Below, in pieces: positions 34,915 through 46,743 of a DNA stretch of 64,000 nt. Made by a program: the position numbers and the translations under genes. Numbering within the stretch: the stretch's first letter is position 1; each line of letters begins with the position of its first letter. Origin of the DNA: Oreohelix idahoensis (Eukaryota; Mollusca; Gastropoda; Stylommatophora; Oreohelicidae); assembly GCA_024509875.1 (NCBI GenBank), contig JAMPIV010000584.1:1426001-1490000 (forward strand), in the 5' to 3' direction. The notes under the pieces are model-generated. The model was not told the DNA's origin. It made no database searches and saw only the letters and a program-made list of their open reading frames with translations.

Positions 34915-36428
34915 TGATAATGAAGCTTTTTCCTAGTATTCCTTCCCACTGATAAAGTATGATTGTTCCATCACCATTCCATATCCTAATTGATACAAGC
35001 TATACAGGCTAATTATCCATGTCTGTACTGCTGTGCTGTTACCGTGTATGATATGTGAAGGGTGTGTAGAAACAGTCACTCACCCCACGATAGCTCACGT
35101 ACGAGTCATGGAGGGTTAAACGCCTTGTGACAGTGAATGAACAGTTTTATTACACCACAACACGGTCACAATAACGTAGACGAAGTACAGCATGTTACAC
35201 AGGTCATAATAGCATACCAAAAAAGGATCCACACTATATAATAACAATAATCCATCAAGAAGAACTACTGGCAAACACAGTGCCAATAGTTATAGGACTC
35301 AAATAACATTATGCCTCAGCGCTATCTAATCCATCCAGAAGACGGCTGGCCATCGCAGTGCTACTAAATAATAGGCCTCCAATATATGACGTCTCAGCGC
35401 TCTTTGATTCATCCATAAGACTGCTGACCATCGCAGTACTAGTAAATAATAGGCCTCCAATATATGACGTCTCAGCGCTCGTTAATTCATCCATCAGACT
35501 GCTGATACTCACAGTACTAATAGTTATAGGCCTCCAATATATATGACGTCTCAGCGCAGTTTAATCCATCTAGAAGACTGCTGATAAATAATAGGCCTCA
35601 TAATATAAGTCGACACATCAAGCACTGTCTTTAAGTCATCTAGAAGACTGCTGATAAATAATAGGCCTCATAATACAAGTCGACACATCAAGCACTGTCT
35701 TTAATTCATCTAGAAGACTGCTGATAAATAATAGGCCTCATAATATAAGTCGACATATCAAGCACTGTCTTTAATTCATCTAGAAGACTGCTGATAAATA
35801 ATAGGCCTCATAATATAAGTCGACACATCAAGCACTGTCTTTAATTCATCTAGAAGACTGCTGATAAATAATAGGCCTCATAATATAAGTCGACATATCA
35901 AGCAGTGTACAGGCTTCCCTCGAAAACACTGGGCTGATTTCTCCAGTCACGCCCAGGACACAAACTCTTCAAAAATGTACATAATCTTTAAACACTGGCC
36001 TGTATACTCAATGGCCTAAGAAACATCTCCTTAGCTAATACATCTCATCTGGGATAATCACACATAATATATCTCAGCATAAATGCCTGTACACTGGTAC
36101 ACATTGAAAAACACTTTACATCTCCCCAGTGCACTTGCTCGGCACACACTGACACCAAAAACATTCTCTCCCAGAACACCCCAGCCAATCACATCCGTGG
36201 GGCTTCCCCGAGAACTTTCGCTCACAGCTCAAAAATAGCTTAGAACATTAAACTCACGTGGAACTCCGCCACCGTGACAAGCATTCTGAATCTCGAAGAT
36301 TCGAATGCGATACACTCATATATTTTTTTTAATGAATTAACAGCTGTTCAAGTGGAATAACCACTATAATCTATTGTACATCCGAGACTCATAACGATTA
36401 CTGCCCTTGCTTAAATTTGGACTTATCA
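34915..36428 (-). repeat. 3' LTR of the Gag-only element
   Basis: This is a 1514-bp LTR. It contains diverged repeats of about 75-80 bases at 35330-35560 and five 70-bp repeats from 35571. Next to it at 36429-36446 the minus strand reads a G-rich stretch (CCCCGGGGGTGGTG) that may serve as polypurine tract. ORFs of 60-70 codons across the repeats are artefacts. Confidence 0.94.
35571..35920. repeat. Five 70-bp tandem repeats in the LTR
   Basis: Units start with TAGAAGACTGCTGATAAATA at 35571, 35641, 35711, 35781 and 35851, exactly 70 bases apart. The other LTR has copies at 42538, 42608 and 42678 and a partial one at 42748. Units differ at one or two positions. Confidence 0.95.
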
Positions 36429-38383
36429 GTTTACACCACCCCCGGGGAAAAAAATGATAACATCATTTTTTTGACAAGATTGCTCAGCCAAACAATCAGT
36501 TAAGTCTACAGAGACAATCTGCTTTCAACAAAGTTAAGTCCATACAGCATAGAATTAACCTAACAATATACATGATTCAAGTATCAGTATAGTAGGATTA
36601 ATAAGAATACAAATAGTATCAAGTGACATATAAATGGAACATGAAAGTATAATCCACATATGAACCGCTACCGAAAAGTCATTAGAAGAAATGGAATAAA
36701 ATGAAGAATAATCAGGAAAAACAGAAAAAACAAACCTAGATATGTCTGCAGAGAACGATGGATTAATACATCGTAATAACCGTTTGATCAAAAACGTATT
36801 ATATAAATACATATAATCAATACAAGAAAGTATAGGACATAAAGACAATGTATGTGTATATCTAACAACCACAAAAGAAAGCTGTAGATCAACGAAGCAT
36901 AATCTAACACTTAACCTCGTTATACAACTTATTCATAAGTGACAATGAACTATCATAGACATTATACACAAAAAATAATACCGTTATAAATAAACTCCAA
37001 CTAACGCACCATGAAGCGTTAAGTAATTAAAAAAACACATCATTACCCCCTCTAGCACACAGTTAAGCGCAGGGTACCGAAAAAATTTTACAATCTTAAA
37101 AAAAAAAACATTTTCGAAAAAGTAAAAACAAAAATATTTCATAACGCTAAGTTAAATAAAAATTGTATTTTAAAATTTTTTTTGCTTTACCTTATATTAA
37201 TATCCCAAAATGTAACTAGCTTACAAAATATGTGTGACATACAAAAATCCTTATACTTAAGCAGACACAAAATCAAAACAATCTGCTGGAAAATGATGCA
37301 TGTCTCAATAGCGAGAGAGAAAAAATAATCAAATTATTTTAAATTCCCAGGTATTATTCTCTCAAAAAACTCAGAAACCAATGTTTCAGAATATATTCAC
37401 AACTTCCAATACAAAATTAACTCTGATATAATCAAACTACGTCTCCAAAATTATTTTTCACAATATAATGGTTACTACATAATGTCGTAGAATGTGCTAA
37501 TACATAAATTAAACATGACATCAAAACACAAGAAAGAATTTCAAATTTAGTGAGTACAGAGACTCTCTGAAGATGACTACTGCACCATACCTAGCTAATG
37601 AGGTTGTGCATTGGGCTGACAAACTCATCATGCATATAAAACAGTCCTAATAATCATCGCTGCAAAAAGACATCAATGTTTGATGTATCAGCTCTCGTAG
37701 CGCTAAGCTCACAACAGAGCATAAAGGTCAACCATGAATTGACTAAACGAGCATAGTCTTCTGACTAGCGTGCGTAAATACTATAGTCCACTGCTTTTGT
37801 CAAAAAGTTACAGAGACAAGTCACTCGCAAATGATATCATACACCTTACTGCAATCATAATACATACAATATTCGTCATAACACAATAGTGTAAGAATAG
37901 TATGAAAATAATTGTTGCATCATCAAAACATCGTCGTACAAAAAATAAATATGTGCATAAAATAGTGCATAAAAAATGAGCTTACACACTATCTAATAGA
38001 AGTTATATGGTATCTTAATACAATTCTATATATAATATCCTATATTTATTTGATACAATAATATCTATATCTTAACCATGTTAAACAGGCGATAATTCCA
38101 GCCGTGTTGAATAATCTCATAAACTTGGCAAGATAACCGCATACAATTCAGAGTCAACTTGCTGTCCGGTTTCACTTGGTTAACCACATGGATACAAGGT
38201 GGCATACTTTACTCTCTCTGTTAATGTAACACCGGAACATTGACTTTCATTGCAAAGCTGTCACTGTGAAAATATACAAATGAAAAAAATTATCTTTTAA
38301 TTCACAGTAAGATTTAACGATGTAAAACGGAAATTAACGTTACATTTACCTAAAACTGTGGCTTGTATGAACCTGTAGCCCTT
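36429..38383 (-). other. 3' noncoding region of the Gag-only element
   Basis: Nearly 2 kb of AT-rich sequence between the gag stop and the 3' LTR, where a full element would carry protease, integrase and RT. No pol motif was found in any frame. Confidence 0.75.
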
Positions 38384-40255
38384 TTACCGATCAACAAGCC
38401 TTCCCTTGACACGTGTAGACACCACAGGAGGCTTATGGGGCAGAAAATGATCGTAGCTCAAGGTCGTCGCTATTGGATGCTGAAAAAAATCTCTACCCTC
38501 ATGACGGCGAGATACTCTCTCAAAACCACAAGTAGAACAAGCAGTTGTATTTGAGACACTATTTTTATTATTATCACCTTGTTCATTAATAACTTTAGGC
38601 CTGTGTTGAGAAAAGTTAACATAGTTGTCATTATTATTTCTCTTTTGATAAAAATATCTGCCAAATTGTTTTTGTTGTCTTCTAGAAAAACTATTATCGT
38701 GAGATTTGTAATCTTTCATGTAATCATTCCTACCATAATTTTGAAAATTTCTAGGATCAAAATATTGAGATCTGTTAAACTGTCTCTGGTTTCTTGGAGA
38801 AGACAGATTACAATTTGCTGATCTCCCTTGGTAATGTTTAAAATCTGTATTATCTTTCCTGTCAAGATTGTTTTTCTTCTTTTCTGTGGCAGCGTGCTTA
38901 ACATCTGAATCAGTAATAGGAATAATAAAATCCTTATGGCTACTGACATACTGAGTATTACTTTGGGCACAAGTACCACTAGTCTCGTCCCTTATTATGT
39001 TTTTATTAGGCTTTCCCACAAGGTTAGTTTTTTGAACATTGGCATGAAATGTATCCTTGTTTTTACTGTGATGTACAGAATCAAGTATCACAGTAGAATT
39101 AACCCTGTTGGCTTGTCGCCAGGAATTATTAATATCACCAGAATAGTCACCCGTACGATGAAAATTATATCTGCCACGCAAGGATATTCGCTCACCTAGT
39201 TTGATGTTAGTATTGGCATCGAGTGTCTTTAATTCCGTAATTTCAATATTTTTAAGTGAAATCTGTTCACTTTGTTTCTTAATTACCTCATCGAATGTCA
39301 AAACTCTACATCTTTCCTCCGCTAGTAATTTCTCAATCTTAGCCACCTTCGTTTTCTCCATAGTTAACTCTTCTAATTTCACCTTCTCATCCTTTTCTTT
39401 GCTCGCTCTCCTCTGTCGCGCCAATTTCCTCAATCTCATCTTTTGAACCTCTTCTATCTGTGGCTGAAGTCGCGCCACCTGAGCCTGAAGTCCCTGGATT
39501 TGAGCAGCTTGTGCCTTTAACTCATTAATATTTTCCTGGGATACAGTATTCATCTTCTTAAGTTGGTGATTGAGAATATCGTTGTCATCCAACACATTAT
39601 GAAGCTTTTCTATATAAGTCTTCTCACGAACATTGCTCTCAACCTTCAATTTGTCATACATCTCTTTCTCTTTTTGAAGTTCGTGCGTGAGATTAATAGT
39701 TTCGCCTTGCTTATCTCCCAAATTAACTTCCAAGTATTTAATCCTGCACAATGCCGAATTTAATGCTTCTTGCCCTCTTTCAAGATCCAGGTTTGATTTA
39801 TATAAATCACTTTCAAGTTTAGTAACTTTTGCGTGTAATTTACTCTCTTTAGCAACACTTTCTAAAATCTTTGCCCTTTCCTGAAGCGCACTTTGTTTAA
39901 TGCCTTCTATCTGCTCTTCATCCCTTAACTCCTCTTTCTGTTCATCAGAAGTATGGTTGTGGATTATTTTGAACATGCTTTGCACTATATGTCCGTGTTC
40001 AAGCTCAATATACTGTCGCAAAAACAGACGAAGGTGCCGTAGCAAATTCACCAAATCCTTGGCCATTACCAAATTGCAAACAAACTTAAAGTTATTTTTA
40101 GCAAATAACTCCAGGGATGTTGACACATTAATCAAAAGATCATCCATTATCCATTCTCCAAGTCGCGCACCTCTCAATCCCTTACCATCTCTACCTACTA
40201 CCAATGCAGACTCCAACATAGGTCTTATATCTGTAGGGTACGTATTACGATCCAT
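38384..40255 (-). CDS. Large coiled-coil Gag-like protein
   Basis: An uninterrupted frame of 623 codons starting MDRNTYPTDIRP. The first 110 residues are mixed helix (GEWIMDDLLINVS, LLRHLRLFLRQYIE). Residues about 120-345 are a long coiled coil (RAKILESVAKESK, RKLARQRRASKEK). A polar Asn/Arg/Tyr/Gln-rich basic segment (about 420-560) suits RNA binding. A possible metal-binding CSTCGFERVSRRHEG (C573, C576, H585, perhaps H593) follows. The last residues, PPVVSTRVKGRLVDR, look like the first strand of a retropepsin, and the stop comes before any DTG. Probable role is particle formation and RNA packaging for the element. Homology to known Gag families is inferred from architecture only. Confidence 0.8.
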   Translation of the reverse strand: MDRNTYPTDIRPMLESALVVGRDGKGLRGARLGEWIMDDLLINVSTSLELFAKNNFKFVCNLVMAKDLVNLLRHLRLFLRQYIELEHGHIVQSMFKIIHNHTSDEQKEELRDEEQIEGIKQSALQERAKILESVAKESKLHAKVTKLESDLYKSNLDLERGQEALNSALCRIKYLEVNLGDKQGETINLTHELQKEKEMYDKLKVESNVREKTYIEKLHNVLDDNDILNHQLKKMNTVSQENINELKAQAAQIQGLQAQVARLQPQIEEVQKMRLRKLARQRRASKEKDEKVKLEELTMEKTKVAKIEKLLAEERCRVLTFDEVIKKQSEQISLKNIEITELKTLDANTNIKLGERISLRGRYNFHRTGDYSGDINNSWRQANRVNSTVILDSVHHSKNKDTFHANVQKTNLVGKPNKNIIRDETSGTCAQSNTQYVSSHKDFIIPITDSDVKHAATEKKKNNLDRKDNTDFKHYQGRSANCNLSSPRNQRQFNRSQYFDPRNFQNYGRNDYMKDYKSHDNSFSRRQQKQFGRYFYQKRNNNDNYVNFSQHRPKVINEQGDNNKNSVSNTTACSTCGFERVSRRHEGRDFFQHPIATTLSYDHFLPHKPPVVSTRVKGRLVDR

Positions 40256-41881
40256 GGTGATTCACTCACCAAGTCCACTGTATATATATATTCACCAGTT
40301 ATAATTACCACAAGTCTTTGTCCCTAAAAATTCGAACAATTACCTTTTCAGCTCACAAAGCTAGATATCCTTTCAAGTAATTGCAAATATCAGTTAATCA
40401 CTGTATACCATAGTAGCATAAGTTCATGTGCATAGAACCTTTGTAAAAGTATATACCAATATGAGGGATAACTTTATGTCAATTTGAGTGATGTCAATAT
40501 TATGTGAAATAGCCTTAAACACTCATGCATCAAAGTCTTACAATAAGTTACAAACAACTAACATATTATATAGACAATAGGAATCACGGTTACAAAGACA
40601 AGGTACTACAAAACAAACGATAACGTTCGCAGAAGTCAACTGAACAGTAAGGCTTAACTAAGGCAAAAAATTTTACATAGCATGTAATGATAACCGCGAA
40701 TAGTGGCAAGACAATAACCAACACCGTATATAAACGAAAATGTGTATAAAAACTAAAAGATAGGAAAGAGAGAAAGACACTCACGAACAAATTAATCAAT
40801 AAACTAAGGAACAAAGAAAAAATACCACAATAATCACAATGAAACGTTACGTCACACCTATACAATTACTTGTCCCAAAAGACAAATCGCTAACCAGACT
40901 TCGGTAAGGTCTGTAGCCTTAAACCGGAATTATCACAAACTTGACACTTACAAAACAAATCCTAAAGAACACTTATGAAGCCCTGGGTAAACTGGGATAT
41001 AATCTTCATAAGTAGACATGAAACAGAATATTTAACATGAAATACTCATTACAACAAATAGTACACAATATATATAGGAAGACTTGTTGACACAAGATAA
41101 AATGGCACAGTTTTCACAATATAAACCACTTATCTTCAATAAAGGGAAATACGCCCGTCCAAAACGCTGAACATCACAACGTCTGCTGAGGAAAACAGTT
41201 CACCGCCTAAGGTCACCGCAGCTTGACTCAATCTCGTTGATAATCCACTTGAAAGGAAGTACTTGACATCTCTTGTTTACTATGATGGTAAACTTCTGTA
41301 ATTACGCCACCAAAATACTGGCACAGCTCACTTGAAAACTTCAATTAAAAAACAGAACTGAATCATGAAGCATATCTTGGCAATGGAAATGTTAGATATG
41401 CTATATTCCTCTATGTAGATGGGTATTAATAAGCTGCACTCCATCAGATATGTTACCGCCTAGTTATGCTCAACGTCTGTTTTGGGGTAAGACTTCTATA
41501 GTAGGCATCACACCATGTAAGTTTGAAAACAACCACTATTGCACCCGTAGTTGGTGATGTCATCCCTGTAAAGTTTGATAATGATGATGGATTCTTAAAT
41601 GCGCCACACAGCATAGAAGAAAGTCACATAAGGCAGTTGACGTGGGCATCACGTCCGAAAATTTTGGACACCCCCGTTGCCGCTAGGATTATTATTGCCG
41701 CCACTGTAACAATCAGTATCTGTTGCAAAACGATGTTTCATCCACTGTTGCAGACGAAGTGTACAATTGCTAACGATAGAGTAGTCGAATACCAGGATTG
41801 TTATATATTAAATATCACGCCACACAGGCTACTTATTATAAATGTCGTGAGTTCGATCCAACTTGAACTGGAAACCACCAC
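40256..41881 (-). other. 5' leader and primer-site region of the Gag-only element
   Basis: About 1.6 kb without a supported gene. Next to the 5' LTR the minus strand reads TGGTGGTTTCCAGTTCAAGT, a primer-site candidate opposite an unidentified tRNA. A GAGTTCGATCC motif 20 bases further in resembles a tRNA T-arm. The 126-codon plus-strand frame at 41523 crosses into the LTR and is not supported. Confidence 0.65.
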
Positions 41882-43014
41882 TGATAATGAAGCTTTTTCC
41901 TAGTATTCCTTCCCACTGATAAAGTATGATTGTTCCATCACCATTCCATATCCTAATTGATACAAGCTATACAGGCTAATTATCCATGTCTGTACTGCTG
42001 TGCTGTTACCGTGTATGATATGTGAAGGGTGTGTAGAAACAGTCACTCACCCCACGATAGCTCACGTACGAGTCATGGAGGGTTAAACGCCTTGTGACAG
42101 TTAATGAACAGTTTTATTACACCACAACACGGTCACAATAACGTAGACGAAGTACAGCATGTTACACAGGTCATAATAGCATACCAAAAAAGGATCCACA
42201 TTATATAATAACAATAATCCATCAAGAAGAACTACTGGCAAACGCAGTGCCAATAGTTATAGGACTCAAATAACATTATGCCTCAGCGCTATCTAATCCA
42301 TCCAGAAGACTGCTGGCCATCGCAGTGCTACTAAATAATAGGCCTCCAATATATGACATCTCAGCGCTCTTTGATTCATCCATAAGACTGCTGACCATCG
42401 CAGTACTAGTAAATAATAGGCCTCCAATATATGACGTCTCAGCGCTCGTTAATTCATCCATCAGACTGCTGATACTCACAGTACTAATAGTTATAGGCCT
42501 CCAATATATATGACGTCTCAGCGCAGTTTAATCCATCTAGAAGACTGCTGATAAATAATAGGCCTCATAATATAAGTCGACACATCAAGCACTGTCTTTA
42601 ATTCATCTAGAAGACTGCTGATAAATAATAGGCCTCATAATATAAGTCGACATATCAAGCACTGTCTTTAATTCATCTAGAAGACTGCTGATAAATAATA
42701 GGCCTCATAATATAAGTCGACACATCAAGCACTGTCTTTAATTCATCTAGAATCTCCCAGAACACCCCAGCCAATCACATCCGTGGGGCTTCCCCGAGAA
42801 CTTTCGCTCACAGCTCAAAAATAGCTTAGAACATTAAACTCACGTGGAACTCCGCCACCGTGACAAGCATTCTGAATCTCGAATATTCGAATGCGATACA
42901 CTCATATATTTTTTTAAATGAATTAACAGCTGTTCAAGTGGAATAACCACTATAATCTATTGTACATCCGAGACTCATAACGATTACTGCCCTTGCTTAA
43001 ATTTGGACTTATCA
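41882..43014 (-). repeat. 5' LTR of the Gag-only element
   Basis: This is a 1133-bp LTR, nearly identical to 34915-36428. It is missing two of the 70-bp units and the segment between the repeats and CTCCCAGAACACC. It ends TTATCA followed by the CATG duplication. Confidence 0.94.
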
Positions 43015-44074
43015 CATGGATGGTCAGGTTTTAATTCAATATGTAACGTCAGAATGTGACAAGTATATTGAAAGGGAAGATAGGAGGTTAGCTGAAGAGA
43101 AGAGGTTACAAATTGAGGCTGAAAAGGAGGCTAGGGCATTGGAGGCAGAAGAAAAACGACAGCAAAGGGAGGCAGAAGAAAGGAGATTGACTGCCGAAAG
43201 GGAAGCAGAAGATAGAAGATTGCAAAGGGAGCACGAATTACGACTAAGGGAGTTGGAAATTCAAGGCCATGCTCCTGAAAATGGTGCCAGCTCTTTTGCC
43301 TCAGATGCCACGCCTAGTCAGGGAGCCTCAACCTCAGCTATGGGGTTTCATTTAGACCATTTTGTTGAGAAAGACGATGACATAGAGGGGTACCTAAGTA
43401 GATTTGAACTATTGGCTACTACGTATGGGTTGGAGAGAGAGAGGTGGAGTCTTAAGTTATCCCAAGGGCTTAGAGGTACTTCTTATGAAGTTTTTGCTAA
43501 ATTGAATAGAGACGACCAAGACAATTATGACATGCTAAAGCAGGCTTTGTTATTGAGATATGAAAAGAATGGTGAATTTTATCGTAAGAAGTTTAGAAAT
43601 GCCAAACGTTTGTCTGGGGAGACATACCACCAATTCTCTGCCAGACTGGAAACCTATTTGGAGAAATGGACTGCTCTGGGGAAGACCCAAGATCTCAAAG
43701 AGATGATCATGATAGAGCAATTAAGAGAGTCCATGGCTCCAGACCTGAGAAAATTTCTCATGGAACAAGGTGCAGAGAGGTTGGGGGAGGTTTTGAATGT
43801 CGCTGAGAGGTATCAGGCAGCCCAGGCAGAGGTAAGTGGCTCTAAAAAGAAACATATAGAAAATTTTAATATACCAGAGAACAAGGTAATAAAGGTAGGA
43901 CAAATTTTGATAGGCCACGAAATGATTATCGTGATAGAAACTCACAGTTCAATGACCAAAAATATAATGAAAGAAAACCTTTTAACCAAGGAAAGAGGTG
44001 GTGCAAATGGTGTAAGAAAGACAACCATAACACCGAATTTTGTAAAAGGAAACCTTCAAACATTGCTGCAATGA
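43015..44074 (+). pseudogene. Gag, array copy 2 (after the insertion)
   Basis: It continues the gag cut at 34914 and is about 99% like copy 1 by eye. A net 25-bp deletion near 43869 shifts the frame, so the CCHC knuckle and basic tail are lost and the frame closes at 44074. Confidence 0.9.
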
Positions 44075-44850
44075 AATCGGGGAACCAGAGATTAAAGGTT
44101 AATCCTAATGGACAGCAGGAACCTTATCACCCCCCAGTTTGTGAGGATGTTATTTGTAATGGGGTCACCATAAGGTGCCTATATGATACAGGTTTGGATT
44201 ATGACTCAGTTGTGAAAGCTAGCCTAGTAGACCCAAGTCAGTATACCACGGAAACAGTGGAAATACAAGGGGCGACTAAGGACATACCACTCATGACACT
44301 TCCCATCGCAAGGATAACGGTGAAAACTCGCTATGTGGAAGGAGAAATCAGAGCAGCAGTGATAGATGAACCAATCTACCCTCTGATATTGGGGTGTAGA
44401 TACGTCTTCTTGGGGAATCCCGAGAGACCTGTGATCATGGCGACAGTGCAGACCAGGTCACAGTCAAAGGAGGAAGAAGGTGAACCTATAAATGCTCATC
44501 CAGAAGAGATGAGGAAGGCGCAGGCTGAGGATAGGACACTCAAGCCATGTTTTAAAAAATTGCCCAAATGCCACACACCTCCAAGCAAGGGAGAGTATTT
44601 TATGAAGAACAAATTGATATACAGGAAGGCCGGAACTGGAACAAATGGTCACAACCAGCTGGTTCTTCCCGCTTCATATAGGGATAAAGTGATGGAACTA
44701 GGGCATGCGATTCCCTTCAGTGGTCACATGGGGATCAGCGCCACAGGACAGCGTATAGCTTGTCATTACTTCTGGCCAGGGATAACGGAAGATATAAAAA
44801 GATATGTCAAATCCTGTCCAGGATGTCAAAGGGTAGCTCCAAAGCATTAG
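44071..44850 (+). CDS. Protease-integrase N-terminus, array copy 2
   Basis: It matches copy 1: protease CLYDTGLDYDSVV, then the integrase zinc domain with SGHMGIS and CPGCQ. It ends at the same TAG (44848-44850) as copy 1, with the integrase core following in frame. Confidence 0.9.
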   Translation: MKSGNQRLKVNPNGQQEPYHPPVCEDVICNGVTIRCLYDTGLDYDSVVKASLVDPSQYTTETVEIQGATKDIPLMTLPIARITVKTRYVEGEIRAAVIDEPIYPLILGCRYVFLGNPERPVIMATVQTRSQSKEEEGEPINAHPEEMRKAQAEDRTLKPCFKKLPKCHTPPSKGEYFMKNKLIYRKAGTGTNGHNQLVLPASYRDKVMELGHAIPFSGHMGISATGQRIACHYFWPGITEDIKRYVKSCPGCQRVAPKH

Positions 44851-46743
44851 ACTGCTCCTGCAACTCTAGGGGAAATGCCCATAGTGGGAACACCTTTTGA
44901 GAGGGTTGCAGTGGATATTGTGGGACCTCTCACTCGGACCAAGAGGAGGAACAGTTACATCCTTACTCTGGTGGACACTTGTTCTATGTGGGGAGAGGCG
45001 GTAGCCCTGCCATCAATTGATTCGAAACATGTGGCAGAGGCACTACTTACAATATTCACAAGATTAGGATTCCCGCATCAAATCTTGACTGATAATGGCT
45101 CACAGTTCAAGGGGAAACTAACGGAAGAAGTTTTTAAGCTATTTCAAGCCAGACACTTTCATTGTAGTCCGTACCATCCACAAGGGAACGGCCAGGTAGA
45201 GAGGTTTAATGGGACTCTCATTTCTATCCTGACGAAGCTGGCACATGAAAAACCTGATATGTGGGATAAATTTCTGCCCGCTGCGTTGTTTGCGTATCGG
45301 GAAGTACCACATAGTTCAACCGGGATGGATCCCGCAACCCTGCTATTTGGGAGGCCAATAAAAGGTCCATTAGAAGCCTTATTAAGGACCTGGACAGATG
45401 AGAAAGCAGAAGAGACTGTTACCTCATCATATCAATATGTGAACGAGCTGACCACTCGTCTGAAAGCTGGATGGAAACTGACAAATGATAATTTGAGACA
45501 AGCCAGGAAGAAACATGCAGCGTATTTTAATAGGAAAGCAAAGGACAGAGAATTAGCTGTGGGAGAGAAAGTGCTTCTTCTACTACCCGGCAGCCAGAAT
45601 AAGTTGCAAATTGGATGGCAAGGTCCATATACGGTTCTAGAGAAGGTGACTAGAACAAACTATAAAATTGACAAAAAGGGGAAGGAAAAGATATATCATG
45701 TAAACCTTTTAAAGAAGTATCTGGACAGACCAATCCAGGAAAGCACCCCCTTACTGACCTTGGCTATCGCAACTCAAATGAAAAAGGAACCACTCACCTC
45801 ACATGAATACCCATTACACCCCTGTGAGACAGCCGCACAGGTAAAAGTCAGTAAGCACCTGACTAAAAATCAGAGGGAGAGAGTTCAACAGGTTCTGGAG
45901 GAACATACAGATATATTAACAGATAAACCAGGACATACAAATTTGCTACAGTATGACATGAAGCTGGTAGACTCAAACCCAATCTGTATGAGAGCCTATT
46001 CTGTTCCGTTCGCTAAGGAGAAGGCACTGAAAGAGGAGATAGATTATTTGTTGAAAGAAGGAATTATTTCTCACAGTGAATCTTCTTTTAGCTCCAGTGT
46101 AGTTTTGTTGAGGAAACCGTCTGGGGAACATAGACTGTGCATAGATTACAGGAAACTGAATGCTGTCACAGAAGGTCAAGTGGATCCATTACCGGATACA
46201 AAACAGTTATTTGCCAGATTGAACAAGGCAAAATACTTTTCGAAGGTGGATCTTAGCAAAGGCTATTACCAGATTCCAGTGAAGCCTGAAGTTAGACCTT
46301 ATTTAGCTTTTAGCACCTCGGAAGGACATTATGAATTCAACATGCTACCATTCGGATTGAAAAATGCTCCAAGTGTATTTTCTAGGATGATGCGTAAATT
46401 GTTGGATCCTCTGAATAATCCATGTATCACAAATTTCATGGATGATATTCTCGTCGCCACGGAAACATCTGAAGAACACATTAACTCTCTGAATATGTTA
46501 TTTGATAGGCTCAGAGAAGCGAACTTAACCGCTAGACCAACAAAATGTTGTATTGGATGCAAAAAGTTGGAATTCTTGGGACATACTGTATATCAGGGTA
46601 ACATGACCCCTGACCCCAAGAACTTGGAAAAACTGCAGAGAGCACCTAGACCGCAAACAAAAAAAGACGTGCGATCATTCGTGTCGTTATGTGGGTTTTA
46701 CCAAAAAATATCAAAAATTTTAACTCTATATGTGCTCCTCTGA
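44851..46743 (+). CDS. Integrase core-reverse transcriptase, array copy 2
   Basis: Same layout as copy 1 with a few substitutions, for example TNFMDDILVAT where copy 1 has TKFMDDILVTT. The DDE residues, GPY/F module and FMDD are intact. It ends at the same A6-run frame break before RNase H. Confidence 0.92.
   Translation, partial: TAPATLGEMPIVGTPFERVAVDIVGPLTRTKRRNSYILTLVDTCSMWGEAVALPSIDSKHVAEALLTIFTRLGFPHQILTDNGSQFKGKLTEEVFKLFQARHFHCSPYHPQGNGQVERFNGTLISILTKLAHEKPDMWDKFLPAALFAYREVPHSSTGMDPATLLFGRPIKGPLEALLRTWTDEKAEETVTSSYQYVNELTTRLKAGWKLTNDNLRQARKKHAAYFNRKAKDRELAVGEKVLLLLPGSQNKLQIGWQGPYTVLEKVTRTNYKIDKKGKEKIYHVNLLKKYLDRPIQESTPLLTLAIATQMKKEPLTSHEYPLHPCETAAQVKVSKHLTKNQRERVQQVLEEHTDILTDKPGHTNLLQYDMKLVDSNPICMRAYSVPFAKEKALKEEIDYLLKEGIISHSESSFSSSVVLLRKPSGEHRLCIDYRKLNAVTEGQVDPLPDTKQLFARLNKAKYFSKVDLSKGYYQIPVKPEVRPYLAFSTSEGHYEFNMLPFGLKNAPSVFSRMMRKLLDPLNNPCITNFMDDILVATETSEEHINSLNMLFDRLREANLTARPTKCCIGCKKLEFLGHTVYQGNMTPDPKNLEKLQRAPRPQTKKDVRSFVSLCGFYQKISKILTLYVLL

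Larger units (their letters stand above)
34915..43014 (-). mobile_element. Non-autonomous Gag-only LTR retrotransposon, 8.1 kb
   Basis: It has two LTRs with TGATAATGAAGC...GGACTTATCA ends and sits in array copy 2 with a CATG target duplication. The only supported gene is a minus-strand 623-codon Gag-like frame; no integrase, RT or RNase H is seen on either strand. The frame ends where a protease would begin. The LTRs are nearly identical apart from a roughly 310-bp deletion and repeat-number change in the 5' copy, so the insertion is recent and must have been mobilised by enzymes supplied in trans. Comparable architectures in plants are called TR-GAG or LARD elements. Confidence 0.88.

Noticed and set aside
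35301..35920. Evenly spaced repeats resembling a CRISPR array
   Set aside because: Units are 70-bp head-to-tail tandem repeats without variable spacers, inside an LTR of an animal retrotransposon.
38563..40304. Several plus-strand frames of 60-134 codons
   Set aside because: They are antisense shadows of the 623-codon Gag-like frame.
41523..41903. 126-codon plus-strand frame
   Set aside because: It crosses the border between leader and LTR of the Gag-only element, antisense to it, and has no motif.
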